From the NCBI RefSeq assembly GCF_024266705.1, contig NZ_CP100757.1:806001-870000 (forward strand): a stretch of 64,000 nucleotides of DNA, read 5' to 3'. The position numbers were made by a program, and so were the translations under genes. How positions within the stretch are numbered: the stretch's first letter is position 1; each line of letters opens with the position of its first letter. Below the pieces are notes generated by a model, which worked only from the letters and a program-made list of their open reading frames with translations, was not told the DNA's origin and searched no databases. Source of the DNA: Natrinema gelatinilyticum (GTDB taxonomy: Archaea > Halobacteriota > Halobacteria > Halobacteriales > Natrialbaceae). Positions 9,244 through 17,327 of this stretch are shown here, in pieces.

Positions 9244-9462
9244 ATGAAGCACAATATCGGTTCAGCTGATCGGGTCGTGCGGCTGATCGGTGGCGCGTTA
9301 CTGGTCGTGATCGGCGTCGCATCGCTCGCGGGACTCCTCGAGTTCGGGACCGTCGCAGGTGTGGGTGCAGTTTTGATCGGCGCCATCTTCCTCGGGACTG
9401 CGCTTACCCGGGTCTGTCTCGTGTACCGACTTCTGGGCATCGAAACGTCCGACTCCTCGTAG
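9244..9462 (+). CDS. DUF2892 (YgaP-like membrane domain) protein
   Basis: 72-aa protein with the DUF2892 signature: HNIGSADRVVRLIGGALLV at the start, two membrane helices, and the closing CLVYRLLGIET motif. In other organisms this domain is fused to, or encoded beside, rhodaneses (YgaP) and sulfur-handling proteins, which agrees with its place between two flavoproteins of sulfur metabolism. The ATG at 9244 follows a short AT-rich spacer (GTTTAACACTTTATCG). Probably a small inner-membrane partner in persulfide handling, by family context only. Confidence 0.85.
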   Translation: MKHNIGSADRVVRLIGGALLVVIGVASLAGLLEFGTVAGVGAVLIGAIFLGTALTRVCLVYRLLGIETSDSS

Positions 9463-9893
9463 GGTCGGTGCGTCGACACCACTGGCACCCTCGCCAACAC
9501 AGCGAACGGTTCGCTGTTCATCCCGATCCTCGTCGTCACTCGGACGTGGGTCGGTGGACGCCCATTTCTCAACGGATTGGAGCGCCGGTCCGAGCGACCC
9601 GTCAGTGCTGAACTGATTCCTGGTGATAGTGATCCGCCACGAGTCACGTGGGCTGTGTGACCGGCCCACTCTCGTAAGTGAACAGAACCGTCACCACTGA
9701 AAGATATTTTGGTTATCTTGGGGTTTATGTACAATACTAATGCGTGGGCTGTTCAAGATTCGACCGTACCGATGACAAATTCAGACATCAAATCCGCTGT
9801 GATTGTCGGTGCTCGAGGGACCGCACGTCTCGGACCGTCGACAAATCCCATCGGAGTGACGAACGGTCGCCACGAAATCGACGGTGAGAGCGC
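9463..9893. other. Gene-free promoter region upstream of the SQR-type gene
   Basis: No convincing gene. It contains AT-rich DNA around 9700-9745 with a GTACAATACTAATGC site that may be a degenerate sulfur operator. Confidence 0.5.
9729..9743. promoter_or_regulatory. Weak sulfur-operator-like site
   Basis: GTACAATACTAATGC shares the ACAATA half-site and the outer GC with the stronger sites, 150 nt before the SQR-type start. Confidence 0.3.
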
Positions 9894-11039
9894 GTGACTG
9901 AACACGTCCTCATCGTCGGCGGGGGGACCGGCGGGACGGTCCTCGCAAACGACCTCGCCGACAGACTCGAGGCGGAACTCGACGCCGGCGACGTTCACCT
10001 CACCCTGGTCAACGACGACACCGATCACGTGTACAAACCGGTGTGGCTGTACGTCCCGTTCGGGAAGCGCGAACCCGACGACGGACGACGACCGTTATCT
10101 GAACTGATCGACGATCGGATCGATCTTCATATCGATCGGGTGACCGGGATCGATACCGAGACACAACAGGTGCAGTTCCGGAATCGGTCTCGGCCGGTCG
10201 AGTACGACTATCTCGTTCTCGCGACCGGTTCGACGCTCGCGCCGGACGAGATTCCCGGACTGGTCGATGGCGGACACAATTACTACAGCGAGTCTGGTGC
10301 GACCGCACTCAGGGACGAACTCCTCTCGTTCACCGAGGGACGGGTAGTGCTCAGCGTCATTGGAACTCCGCACATGTGCCCTGCCGCCCCACTCGAATTC
10401 GTTTTCATGGCCGACGACTGGTTCCGGGAACGAGGACTTCGTAAGGACGTCGAGATGACGTTCACCTCCCCCATCGAGCGCGTTCACGGGAACCCACAGG
10501 TCGCGGAGTGGGCGCGTCCACGGATGGACGACCGCGATATCACCGTCGAGACGGGCTTCGACGCGGCGGCGGTCGATCCAGACGACGAAACCGTCCGGTC
10601 GGCCGAGGGAACGACGATCGACTACGATCTCCTCGTCTCGATTCCGCCACACCGCGGCATCGATCTCATCGAGGACGTCGGACTCGGTGACCGGGGCTGG
10701 GTCGACGTCGACAAACGGACGCTCGAGGCCGAGGCCGCCGAGAACGTATACGCGATGGGCGATACGGCGGCGACCGGCGCTCCGAACGCGGGGAGCGTCG
10801 GCCACTATCAGGCCAGCGTCGTCGGACAGCGGATCACGAGTGAGGTTCGCGGCCGGCCGCCGACGGCGACCTACGACGGCAAAACGCTCTGTTTCATCGA
10901 GACGGGAATGAACGCGGCATCGTTCGTCGAATTCGATTACGAGAACCCACCGTCCCCGGTCGCCCCGTCCGAGAAGATCCACTGGGCGAAACTGGCGTAC
11001 AACGAAGCCTACTGGCTAACCGCACGGGGGCTACTCTGA
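9894..11039 (+). CDS. sqr: Sulfide:quinone oxidoreductase-type flavoprotein
   Basis: 381-aa FAD enzyme of the SQR / type-II NADH dehydrogenase superfamily. FAD motif HVLIVGGGTGGTVLANDLAD is at residues 4-23, and the second dinucleotide region contains YLVLATGSTLAP. The Cys of TPHMCPAAPLEF is one of the SQR-type redox cysteines, and VYAMGDTAATGAPNAGSVG is the C-terminal FAD motif. It would oxidise sulfide to persulfide or polysulfide and pass electrons to menaquinone at the membrane. The GTG at 9894 begins directly at the family N-terminus. DUF1641 follows after 2 nt, a pairing typical of this family. Confidence 0.85.
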   Translation: MTEHVLIVGGGTGGTVLANDLADRLEAELDAGDVHLTLVNDDTDHVYKPVWLYVPFGKREPDDGRRPLSELIDDRIDLHIDRVTGIDTETQQVQFRNRSRPVEYDYLVLATGSTLAPDEIPGLVDGGHNYYSESGATALRDELLSFTEGRVVLSVIGTPHMCPAAPLEFVFMADDWFRERGLRKDVEMTFTSPIERVHGNPQVAEWARPRMDDRDITVETGFDAAAVDPDDETVRSAEGTTIDYDLLVSIPPHRGIDLIEDVGLGDRGWVDVDKRTLEAEAAENVYAMGDTAATGAPNAGSVGHYQASVVGQRITSEVRGRPPTATYDGKTLCFIETGMNAASFVEFDYENPPSPVAPSEKIHWAKLAYNEAYWLTARGLL

Positions 11040-11041
11040 AC

Positions 11042-11668
11042 ATGTCCGACGATACCGTCCGGGAGCCGGACGACCTCGAGGCCGTCATCGCGGCGAACCC
11101 CGAAGGAGTCGCGAATTTCGTCCGCCGACTCGACTCGGTAAACGAACTGCTGGACGTCCTCGCGCTCGGCGAGAGCGCGCTCACCGACGAGATGGTCGTC
11201 GAACTCGCCGACACCGGGTCGACGATCCTCGAGTCAGCGGACGGGCTCGCGACCGACGAGACCGTCGTGTTGGCCGAGCAGATCGGAGCGAACGGCAGCG
11301 AATTGCAGGACGCGATCGAGACGTTGCTACGCCTCCAGCGAAGTGGAACGCTGGACGAACTCGCCGAACTCGCCGAAGTCGGCTCACTCCTGACGGCTGC
11401 GCTGGACGACGAGATGGTTACGACGCTCGTTGGAACGGGCGAATCGCTCGGGGAAGTGGCGGAAACGGCTGCCGATACGGATACCAGCGCCGGTCTGGAA
11501 ATGCTTCTCGACGGGATCGGAACCGCCGAACGGGGCGACATCGACCCGATCGGTCCAGTCGGGATGGTACGTGGCCTCCGCGATCCGGATGTCCAGTATG
11601 GACTCGGATACCTGCTCGCAGTAGCGCGTGCCATCGGGCGCGAACAGGATCGCACCGAATCGGCCTGA
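11042..11668 (+). CDS. DUF1641 domain protein, SQR partner
   Basis: 208-aa acidic helical protein with the DUF1641 core near residues 150-200 (GIGTAERGDIDPIGPVGMV, RGLRDPDVQYGLGYLLAVA). The first two thirds are helical repeats. It follows the SQR-type gene by 2 nt and is surely in the same transcript. DUF1641 proteins are regularly encoded next to SQR or formate-dehydrogenase-like redox enzymes; the biochemical role is unknown. The TnpB element begins about 100 nt downstream. Confidence 0.85.
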   Translation: MSDDTVREPDDLEAVIAANPEGVANFVRRLDSVNELLDVLALGESALTDEMVVELADTGSTILESADGLATDETVVLAEQIGANGSELQDAIETLLRLQRSGTLDELAELAEVGSLLTAALDDEMVTTLVGTGESLGEVAETAADTDTSAGLEMLLDGIGTAERGDIDPIGPVGMVRGLRDPDVQYGLGYLLAVARAIGREQDRTESA

Positions 11669-11794
11669 CCGTCCCGGTTTCGAGGACGATCCGAGTCGAC
11701 ATGTCCATCGTCACACTGGCACGTGGAGACGTGTCAACGCCAGTTCCATTACAGGATGTCGACTCGACAGACAATACTTCGTCTATCTTTAATC

Positions 11795-13240
11795 AGCGAG
11801 AGAATCCCGGCGTTTACGCCGGGCGTGAATCGCGTCACTCGACTACCACTCCACCGTCGATAGCAGACTGGATATTCAACACTAATCCATACCATACCAT
11901 TAAGTTGGATTGTCTACATAGGCTATATATGGCGATTCAGGTCACTCGTACCTACAGTGGTTCCATCCAGAACCAGCGACAGGTCTGCGAGAGCCTTGAT
12001 TCGCTCGGCGATTCTGCCTCGAAAATCTGGAACGTCGCACGCTGGACAGCCGACCGCATCTGGGAAGAAACTGGCGAAATTCCCGATGAAGGAACGCTGA
12101 AAGCGTACATGAAGACCCAGTCGTGCTGGAAAGACTTGAACGCACAATCCAGTCAGAAAGTCATTGAAGAACTTTCTGACGCTTTCCAGTCGTGGTTCGA
12201 CCGCCGACAGACAGACGATACGGCGAATCCGCCCGGCTACCGCAAACACGGCGATACCCGTCCTCGCCCCACGGTTACCTTCAAAACAGACGGATTCAAA
12301 CACGATCCCGAGAACAACCGCGTTCGCCTCTCAAAAGGCTCGAACCTCAAAGACTACTGGTCGGACTTCATCCTCTGTGAATACCAGACACGCCCGGACG
12401 TTGACCTCTCAGAAGTCAACCAGGTACAGAATGTCCGAGCAGTCTGGAACGGCAACGAGTGGGAACTGCACTTCGTCTGCAAAGTCGAACTCGAAACCAC
12501 CGATTCGGCATGCGACGGAGTGGCAGGCATCGACCTCGGAGTCACGAACATTGCCACGGTCGCGTTTCCAGACGAGTACGTCCTCTACCCCGGCAACTCG
12601 CTCAAACAGGACAGGCACTACTTCACCCAAGCAGAGTACGACACCGAGGGTGAGAACGGGCCGTCAGAGACGTCGATGTGGGCACTTCGGAAACTCGCAG
12701 AACGGGAAACACACTTCTACCACGCCCTTACGGGCACCATCATCACCGAATGCGTCGAACGAGATGTTGGCACGGTCGCGGTGAGTTGGCCTGAGAAAGT
12801 TCGAGAATCGGATTGGGGGAAGACCGGAAACAAGAAGTTACATACGTGGGCGTTCGACCGCATCTACCAGTATCTCGAGTACAAAGGCGAAGAACGTGGC
12901 GTTGAGGTGCTGAAGGAGAACGAGTGGAACACCTCGAAGACGTGTTCACAATGTGGCGATGACACGAAGTCGAACCGTGTCGAACGTGGCTTGTACGTCT
13001 GCTCGTCCTGTGAGTTGGTTGGGAACGCGGATTGTAACGGGGCGGAGAATATGCGCCAGAAGATAACTCCGAGTCCTCATGGTGAGGATAGGAGTAACGG
13101 CTGTGTGGCACAGCCCTCGACACACCTGTTCGACCGCGAGAGCGGGACGTTTCACACGAGAGAACAGGTCGTGTCGTAGACCGGCAAATAACCCAACCTG
13201 CGGGACGGGAAGCCCCGGCGTTCACGCCGGGGAGGATGTC
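11795..13240 (+). mobile_element. IS1341-type (IS200/IS605) element encoding only TnpB
   Basis: The left hairpin CCCGGCGTTTACGCCGGG at 11806-11823 and right hairpin CCCCGGCGTTCACGCCGGGG at 13213-13232 share the same core. The right end continues GAGGATGTCAC, as in the other elements here. There is one gene, tnpB (11929-13179), and no tnpA. It separates the SQR/DUF1641 operon from a 5'-truncated regulator gene. Exact ends are uncertain by some tens of bases on the left. Confidence 0.85.
11929..13179 (+). CDS. tnpB: TnpB (IS1341-type), RNA-guided nuclease family
   Basis: 416-aa TnpB. RuvC-I Asp is in AGIDLGVTNIAT (about residues 195-206), the zinc-ribbon cysteines are in TCSQCGDD and VCSSCE, and RuvC-III Asp is in NADCNGAENM. 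The RuvC-II segment reads TVAVSWPEKVRES: the Glu normally found in an 'EDL'-like motif is absent, but a Glu follows in VRES. The start ATG at 11929 (MAIQVTRTYSGS) lies just after a TATATA tract. TnpB proteins use an RNA from the element's right end to cut DNA and help retain the element. Confidence 0.9.
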   Translation: MAIQVTRTYSGSIQNQRQVCESLDSLGDSASKIWNVARWTADRIWEETGEIPDEGTLKAYMKTQSCWKDLNAQSSQKVIEELSDAFQSWFDRRQTDDTANPPGYRKHGDTRPRPTVTFKTDGFKHDPENNRVRLSKGSNLKDYWSDFILCEYQTRPDVDLSEVNQVQNVRAVWNGNEWELHFVCKVELETTDSACDGVAGIDLGVTNIATVAFPDEYVLYPGNSLKQDRHYFTQAEYDTEGENGPSETSMWALRKLAERETHFYHALTGTIITECVERDVGTVAVSWPEKVRESDWGKTGNKKLHTWAFDRIYQYLEYKGEERGVEVLKENEWNTSKTCSQCGDDTKSNRVERGLYVCSSCELVGNADCNGAENMRQKITPSPHGEDRSNGCVAQPSTHLFDRESGTFHTREQVVS

Positions 13241-13242
13241 AC

Positions 13243-13638
13243 GCCTCCGGTGAATTGCTCGACGAAGCGTGTCTTCCGTACGCAACGGACGCCATAGAGC
13301 GGGGAGTCTCGTTATACGCGGGGACGAAGAGTACGGACGCTCGAGAGTTTTTCCGCGAGAGTCTTCCGGAAGCGACGATATGGGATCCACAGATGGATTG
13401 GATGTACGAGCAGTCGAACTTTCCGAAGGTAAGCCGACTCATCGTTGCCGACCGCGAGTCCGTCGTCGTTGGCCTCTGGAGGGACGGACCGGACGGGTCC
13501 AAATCGGAGGTTGCGATGGTCGGGGAGGGGAAAACCAATCCGCTGGTGGTACTCGTTCGGGAACTGTTAGGGTCGCGGCTGGATCATCTCGACTATCAGA
13601 GCGACGATTTTCTCGGAAACCTTCCGTTTGAGACCTAA
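13243..13638 (+). pseudogene. 5'-truncated TrmB-like regulator fragment
   Basis: Directly after the TnpB element's right end the frame reads ASGELLDEACLPYATDAIER and continues to 13638, about 130 residues. The pattern (GVSLYAGTKST, REFFRESLPEATIW, ADRESVVVGLWRDG) resembles the C-terminal effector-binding half of haloarchaeal TrmB-type regulators. No N-terminal HTH is present and the sequence left of the element does not supply it, so the 5' half was probably lost with the insertion. Family identification is moderate. Confidence 0.55.
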
Positions 13639-13713
13639 CGAAATCCTGTCCCCGTGAGGACCGGTCGAATACCGAGCGACCGACCGTGTCGCTCGAAGCG
13701 AGAACCGATGGAA

Positions 13714-13965
13714 TCACGTTCGATCGAGTTCGACTTCGCCGTCGCTCGTGACGACGATGTCGTGACCCTGATAGGTGAACTCCACTTCGAGAGTGACGTC
13801 TGAATTATACGACCCGTGTTTGACGAGTTTGTTCAACGCGTCGGGGTCGATCACGTCGGCTATTGGCGGAGATATCGATACGGGGTCGACGTCGTCAGCT
13901 GCGGCGATCGTTCTGATGACCTGTTCTACTGCCGTTCGATCATTTCGGGGTGAGTAGGGAGTCAT
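13714..13965 (-). CDS. HalOD1 output-domain protein
   Basis: 83-aa stand-alone HalOD1 domain: AVEQVIRTIAAADDVDPVSI, then SPPIADVIDPDALNKLV, then VTLEVEFTYQGHDIVVTSDG. HalOD1 is a haloarchaea-specific domain thought to act as a signalling output module. The ATG at 13965 gives exactly the family length. It is transcribed in the same direction as the DsrE/TusA genes upstream of it but separated by about 35 nt, so it could be a third gene of that operon. Confidence 0.82.
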   Translation of the reverse strand: MTPYSPRNDRTAVEQVIRTIAAADDVDPVSISPPIADVIDPDALNKLVKHGSYNSDVTLEVEFTYQGHDIVVTSDGEVELDRT

Positions 13966-14000
13966 TAGCTGATCGGAAGACGGGACGGGTGGTCGATCGC

Positions 14001-14582
14001 TCAGACCAGTAACTGAACGTCCGATTCGGCCATGTGCTGGAGGGCGGTCGCCGCGCCGACGCCGGTGGTGACACCGTCGTAGAAGTCGTCCTCGTCGTAA
14101 CCCATCAGTTCGATGGTCATCTGACAGGCCTGGAGTTCGACGCCCTGATCGATGGACAGATCGATAAGCTCCTCGATGGTAGCCGTGCCGTTTTCGTCGA
14201 TTTTCTTCTCCATCATCCACGTCGCCATCCGGTCCATTCCGGGAAGCGCGGCGAGAGCGTTCGGCATCGGCATGTTCGGGTTACCCACCGCCGATAGTTG
14301 CAGGTTCGACGACTTCTCCTCGTGGAGAATGTCGAGTCCCCAGAAGGTGTGGAAGACGACGACGTCCCAGCCGAAGGCGGCCGCCGTGCTCGCCAGGATC
14401 AGCGGCGGGTACGCCATGTCGAAACTGCCCTGGGTAGCGATGATCGTCATCTTCTGCTGATCGTCGCCTGTCTCGGTTTCGAGCGCAGCGACTTTGTCCT
14501 CCAGCTCTTCGAGACGAGCCTGCAGCACCTCCTCGGTCATCGGCTCTCCGTCAGTCGCGTGTGAAGGTGTGTCTGTACTCAT
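14001..14582 (-). CDS. DsrE/DsrF/DrsH-like sulfur-transfer family protein
   Basis: 193-aa protein of the DrsE_2 type. After a helical region (EEVLQARLEELEDKVAALE) comes the DsrE fold: KMTIIATQGSFDMAYPPLIL, AAFGWDVVVFHTFWGLDIL, and a conserved Cys in GVELQACQMTIELMG. Such proteins accept persulfide sulfur from TusA or rhodanese. ATG 14582 follows the TusA stop after 2 nt; a GTG at 14588 overlaps the tusA stop and is less likely. It forms the tusA-dsrE pair typical of sulfur oxidation modules. Confidence 0.88.
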   Translation of the reverse strand: MSTDTPSHATDGEPMTEEVLQARLEELEDKVAALETETGDDQQKMTIIATQGSFDMAYPPLILASTAAAFGWDVVVFHTFWGLDILHEEKSSNLQLSAVGNPNMPMPNALAALPGMDRMATWMMEKKIDENGTATIEELIDLSIDQGVELQACQMTIELMGYDEDDFYDGVTTGVGAATALQHMAESDVQLLV

Positions 14583-14584
14583 TT

Positions 14585-14830
14585 TCACGCGGTCTTCTGC
14601 ACGTAGTGTCTGTACACGTTGCCGTCTTCGACCTGCTCGAGAAGGTCGACGCCGTTTGTGCCCGCCGCCCAGCCGTCGATGTCGCTCATGCTGCCGGAGT
14701 CAGTCGCGACTACCTCGAGGACCTCGCCTTCAGCGAGGTCGTCGACAGCAGACTTGGTCTTGACTACCGGCATGGGACACGATGCACCTTTCACGTCGAG
14801 CGTCTCCGCGATATCGAATTCTACACTCAT
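14585..14830 (-). CDS. tusA: TusA family sulfurtransferase
   Basis: 81-aa TusA with the persulfide-carrying Cys18 in the signature ASCPMPVVKTK. It shuttles sulfane sulfur between rhodanese-type donors and DsrE-like acceptors. It is first in the tusA-dsrE operon. On the reverse strand a CTTTTATAAC TATA-like box (about 14883-14892) places transcription start near 14860. The palindrome GCACAATATTGGGC (14865-14878) sits between TATA box and start, a position suited to repression. Confidence 0.92.
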   Translation of the reverse strand: MSVEFDIAETLDVKGASCPMPVVKTKSAVDDLAEGEVLEVVATDSGSMSDIDGWAAGTNGVDLLEQVEDGNVYRHYVQKTA

Positions 14831-14864
14831 AATGTATCACTCCGTGTTCTGTATTGGAGTCAAT

Positions 14865-14878
14865 GCACAATATTGGGC
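14865..14878. promoter_or_regulatory. Putative sulfur-regulon operator in the tusA promoter
   Basis: GCACAATATTGGGC, nearly the full palindrome GCACAATATTGTGC, placed between the reverse-strand TATA box and the predicted start of the tusA-dsrE transcript. Confidence 0.6.
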
Positions 14879-14966
14879 CTGCCGTTATAAAAGTGTCGAT
14901 TATTGTGGCGAGCGCAAACAACTGCGCAGCGATAAACCGTCGAAAAAAACTCAGGACGGGGATGAT

Positions 14967-14980
14967 GTGCAATATTGTGC
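14967..14980. promoter_or_regulatory. Putative sulfur-regulon operator upstream of the rhodanese-MBL gene
   Basis: GTGCAATATTGTGC carries the AATATTGTGC core. It lies 61 nt before the TTATAT box (15041-15046) of the rightward sulfur operon. Confidence 0.55.
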
Positions 14981-15076
14981 GCGAAGCGCGTGTGTTGAAT
15001 GGGTCGGTATTGTATGAATAGGGAACTACTATGCAAACTCTTATATGCCGGCGTCCGGTAGATGGCAGTGTACGAT

Positions 15077-16270
15077 ATGAACGCAGAAGACTTCCCGACT
15101 CCGGACGCCGACATCGACACGGTCACCCCGGAGACGTTGAAGAGCCGCATCGACGCGGGCGAGGACGTCACGCTCCTCGACGTGCGAATGGAATCGGACT
15201 ACGACGAGTGGCGAATCGAAGGCGAGACCGTCGAGTCGATCAACGTCCCGTACTTCGAGTTCCTCGAGGACGAGATCGACGACGAGGTCCTCGCGCAGAT
15301 TCCCGACGATCGCGAAGTAACGGTTCTCTGTGCCAAGGGCGGTTCGAGCGAATTCGTCGCGGGTACGCTCGCGGAACGAGGGTACGACGCCAACCACCTC
15401 GAGGACGGGATGAACGGCTGGGCACGCATCTACGAAACCGTCGAGGTCACCGACTACGACGGCGCGGGAACGCTGTTACAGTACCAGCGACCGTCCTCGG
15501 GCTGCCTCGGCTACTTCGTCTACGATGACGGGGAAGCAGCGGTCATCGACCCCCTCCGAGCGTTCACTGACCGCTACCTCACGGACGCCGACGACCTCGG
15601 CGTCGATCTGAAATACGCGATCGACACGCACATTCACGCCGATCACATCTCGGGCGCTCGGACGCTCGATGCCCTCGGCGTAGAGGGCGTCATTCCCGAG
15701 GCCGCAGTCGACCGCGGTGTCACCTACGCGGACGAGGTGACGACGGCCGCTGACGGCGATACGTTCGACGTCGGTGACGCCACGATCGAAACCGTCTACA
15801 CGCCCGGTCACACGACGGGTATGACCTCCTACCTCGTGGACGACAGCCTGCTCGCCACCGGCGACGGACTGTTCGTCGAGAGCGTCGCGCGTCCCGACCT
15901 GGAGGAGGGTGACGACGGCGCACCCGACGCAGCGCGGATGCTCTACGAATCACTTCAGGAGCGCGTCTTGTCGCTCCCCGACGATACCCTCGTCGGCGGC
16001 GCACACTTCAGTGACGCCGCCGAACCGGCCGACGACGGCACGTACACTGCCCCCGTCGGCGATCTCGTCGAGGACATGGACGCGCTCACGATGGACGAAG
16101 ACGAGTTCGTGGAACTGATCCTCTCGGATATGCCGCCGCGGCCGGCCAACTACGAGGACATCATCGCGACGAACCTCGGTCAGCAAGAGGCCGACGACGA
16201 CGAGGCGTTCGAACTCGAGCTCGGCCCGAACAACTGCGCTGCGAGCCAGGAATCGCTCGCCGGTGACTAA
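15077..16270 (+). CDS. Rhodanese - metallo-beta-lactamase fusion (persulfide dioxygenase type)
   Basis: 397-aa two-domain protein. The N-terminal rhodanese has its catalytic Cys in TVLCAKGGSS (about Cys85). The C-terminal metallo-beta-lactamase domain has the metal motif DTHIHADHISGA, then TPGHTTGM and an ATGDGLFVE metal ligand region, as in ETHE1-type persulfide dioxygenases. The domain order, rhodanese first, is the reverse of many bacterial fusions. An in-frame ATG exists at 15062, but the TATA box at 15041-15046 predicts transcription start near 15070, so 15077 is preferred. First gene of the YeeE/PiT operon. Confidence 0.88.
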   Translation: MNAEDFPTPDADIDTVTPETLKSRIDAGEDVTLLDVRMESDYDEWRIEGETVESINVPYFEFLEDEIDDEVLAQIPDDREVTVLCAKGGSSEFVAGTLAERGYDANHLEDGMNGWARIYETVEVTDYDGAGTLLQYQRPSSGCLGYFVYDDGEAAVIDPLRAFTDRYLTDADDLGVDLKYAIDTHIHADHISGARTLDALGVEGVIPEAAVDRGVTYADEVTTAADGDTFDVGDATIETVYTPGHTTGMTSYLVDDSLLATGDGLFVESVARPDLEEGDDGAPDAARMLYESLQERVLSLPDDTLVGGAHFSDAAEPADDGTYTAPVGDLVEDMDALTMDEDEFVELILSDMPPRPANYEDIIATNLGQQEADDDEAFELELGPNNCAASQESLAGD

Positions 16271-16284
16271 CGCTTCCCCCGACA

Positions 16285-16842
16285 ATGGTACCTGATCCAG
16301 TCCCACTACAGTTGACCGCCGAATTGTTCCCGAACGGGATCAGTCGCTACGCGATCGGCGGGTTGCTGGTCGGTCTCGGAACCGTCGTAATCTATCTCGG
16401 GACGGGGATCCCGGCCGGCGCGAGTACGTTCCTCGAGTCGACGCTGTCGTACGTGTCCGGCCAGTCGCGGTTCATGCAGTACGTGTCGTCTCGGGACTGG
16501 CGACTTGTGTTCACGCTCGGCATCATCCTCGGCGGACTGGCGTTCGCGGCGACAGTCCAATCCGGGGTGATCACGACCTCGCTCTATCAGCCCGGAACGA
16601 CCGGTGAACTGTACGAAGTCGGCGGCGTGACGCTCTGGTCGACCGACGTGCAGGCTTGGCGGCTGCTGGTCGGCGGCGTGTTCGTCGGGATCGGCACGCG
16701 CATCGGGAAGGGCTGTACGTCTGGCCACGGGGTCTGCGGGGTCGGCTCGGCCTCGAAGACGTCACTCGTCGGCGTGGCGACGTTCCTGACGGTCGCCATC
16801 GTGACCGGCCAAATCGTCGCAGCACTGGGGGTGAGTCCGTAA
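16285..16842 (+). CDS. YeeE/YedE family thiosulfate/sulfur transporter, half 1
   Basis: 185-aa membrane protein with about four to five helices and the family's conserved cysteine loop GKGCTSGHGVCGVG (about residues 147-160). YeeE/YedE proteins import thiosulfate or supply sulfur for persulfide formation. Here the family fold is split in two genes: this one and the next, whose ATG overlaps this TAA by one base. It lies 14 nt behind the rhodanese-MBL gene, which would process the imported sulfur. Confidence 0.88.
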   Translation: MVPDPVPLQLTAELFPNGISRYAIGGLLVGLGTVVIYLGTGIPAGASTFLESTLSYVSGQSRFMQYVSSRDWRLVFTLGIILGGLAFAATVQSGVITTSLYQPGTTGELYEVGGVTLWSTDVQAWRLLVGGVFVGIGTRIGKGCTSGHGVCGVGSASKTSLVGVATFLTVAIVTGQIVAALGVSP

Positions 16843-17300
16843 TGGCGGACCGCCATCCCCTGTTCATGCCGCTGGTTCTCGTCGGCGGCCTGATCTTCGG
16901 CTTCGGGCTCGGGTTTAGCCATATGGCGCGCCCGGAAGTCGTATTGAACTTCCTGCAGTTCGAGGACTTCGGACTGCTGTTTGTCATGTTCGGCGCGGCG
17001 ATCGTCTCCGGGATCGCCTTCGCGGTGATGCCCCGGATCAGCGACAGTGCGCCACTAACTGACAAGCCGTTCGAACGCCGGTTGAAGTCCTTCGACCGGA
17101 ACGTCCTGGTCGGCGGCGCTATCTTCGGCGTCGGCTGGGGCCTGTCGGGGATCTGCCCCGGGGCCGCGTACGCCAGTCTCGGTATCGGGAACGTCACCAT
17201 CCTCTGGGCGCTCGCCGGGATGTTCATCGGCGCGTACCTGCAGGGGCGGTGGCGCAGTCGGGCCGTCAGCGCCGACTCGGTGGCGACGGGTGCCGACTAA
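16842..17300 (+). CDS. YeeE/YedE family transporter, half 2 (DUF6691-like)
   Basis: 152-aa membrane protein with the second half of the YeeE fold: GGLIFGFGLGFSHMARPEVV near the start and the Cys-containing motif GVGWGLSGICPGAAYASLG (about 105-123). The start ATG at 16842 overlaps the stop of half 1 (TAATG), so the subunits are made in step. Together they should form one sulfur-compound channel in the membrane. Confidence 0.87.
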   Translation: MADRHPLFMPLVLVGGLIFGFGLGFSHMARPEVVLNFLQFEDFGLLFVMFGAAIVSGIAFAVMPRISDSAPLTDKPFERRLKSFDRNVLVGGAIFGVGWGLSGICPGAAYASLGIGNVTILWALAGMFIGAYLQGRWRSRAVSADSVATGAD

Positions 17301-17327
17301 CACGCTCTTTTCGAGGCGCCCCCTGCA

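Noticed and set aside
9709..9897. Short forward frame before the SQR-type gene
   Set aside because: Lies in the AT-rich promoter region, has mixed composition and no recognisable product.
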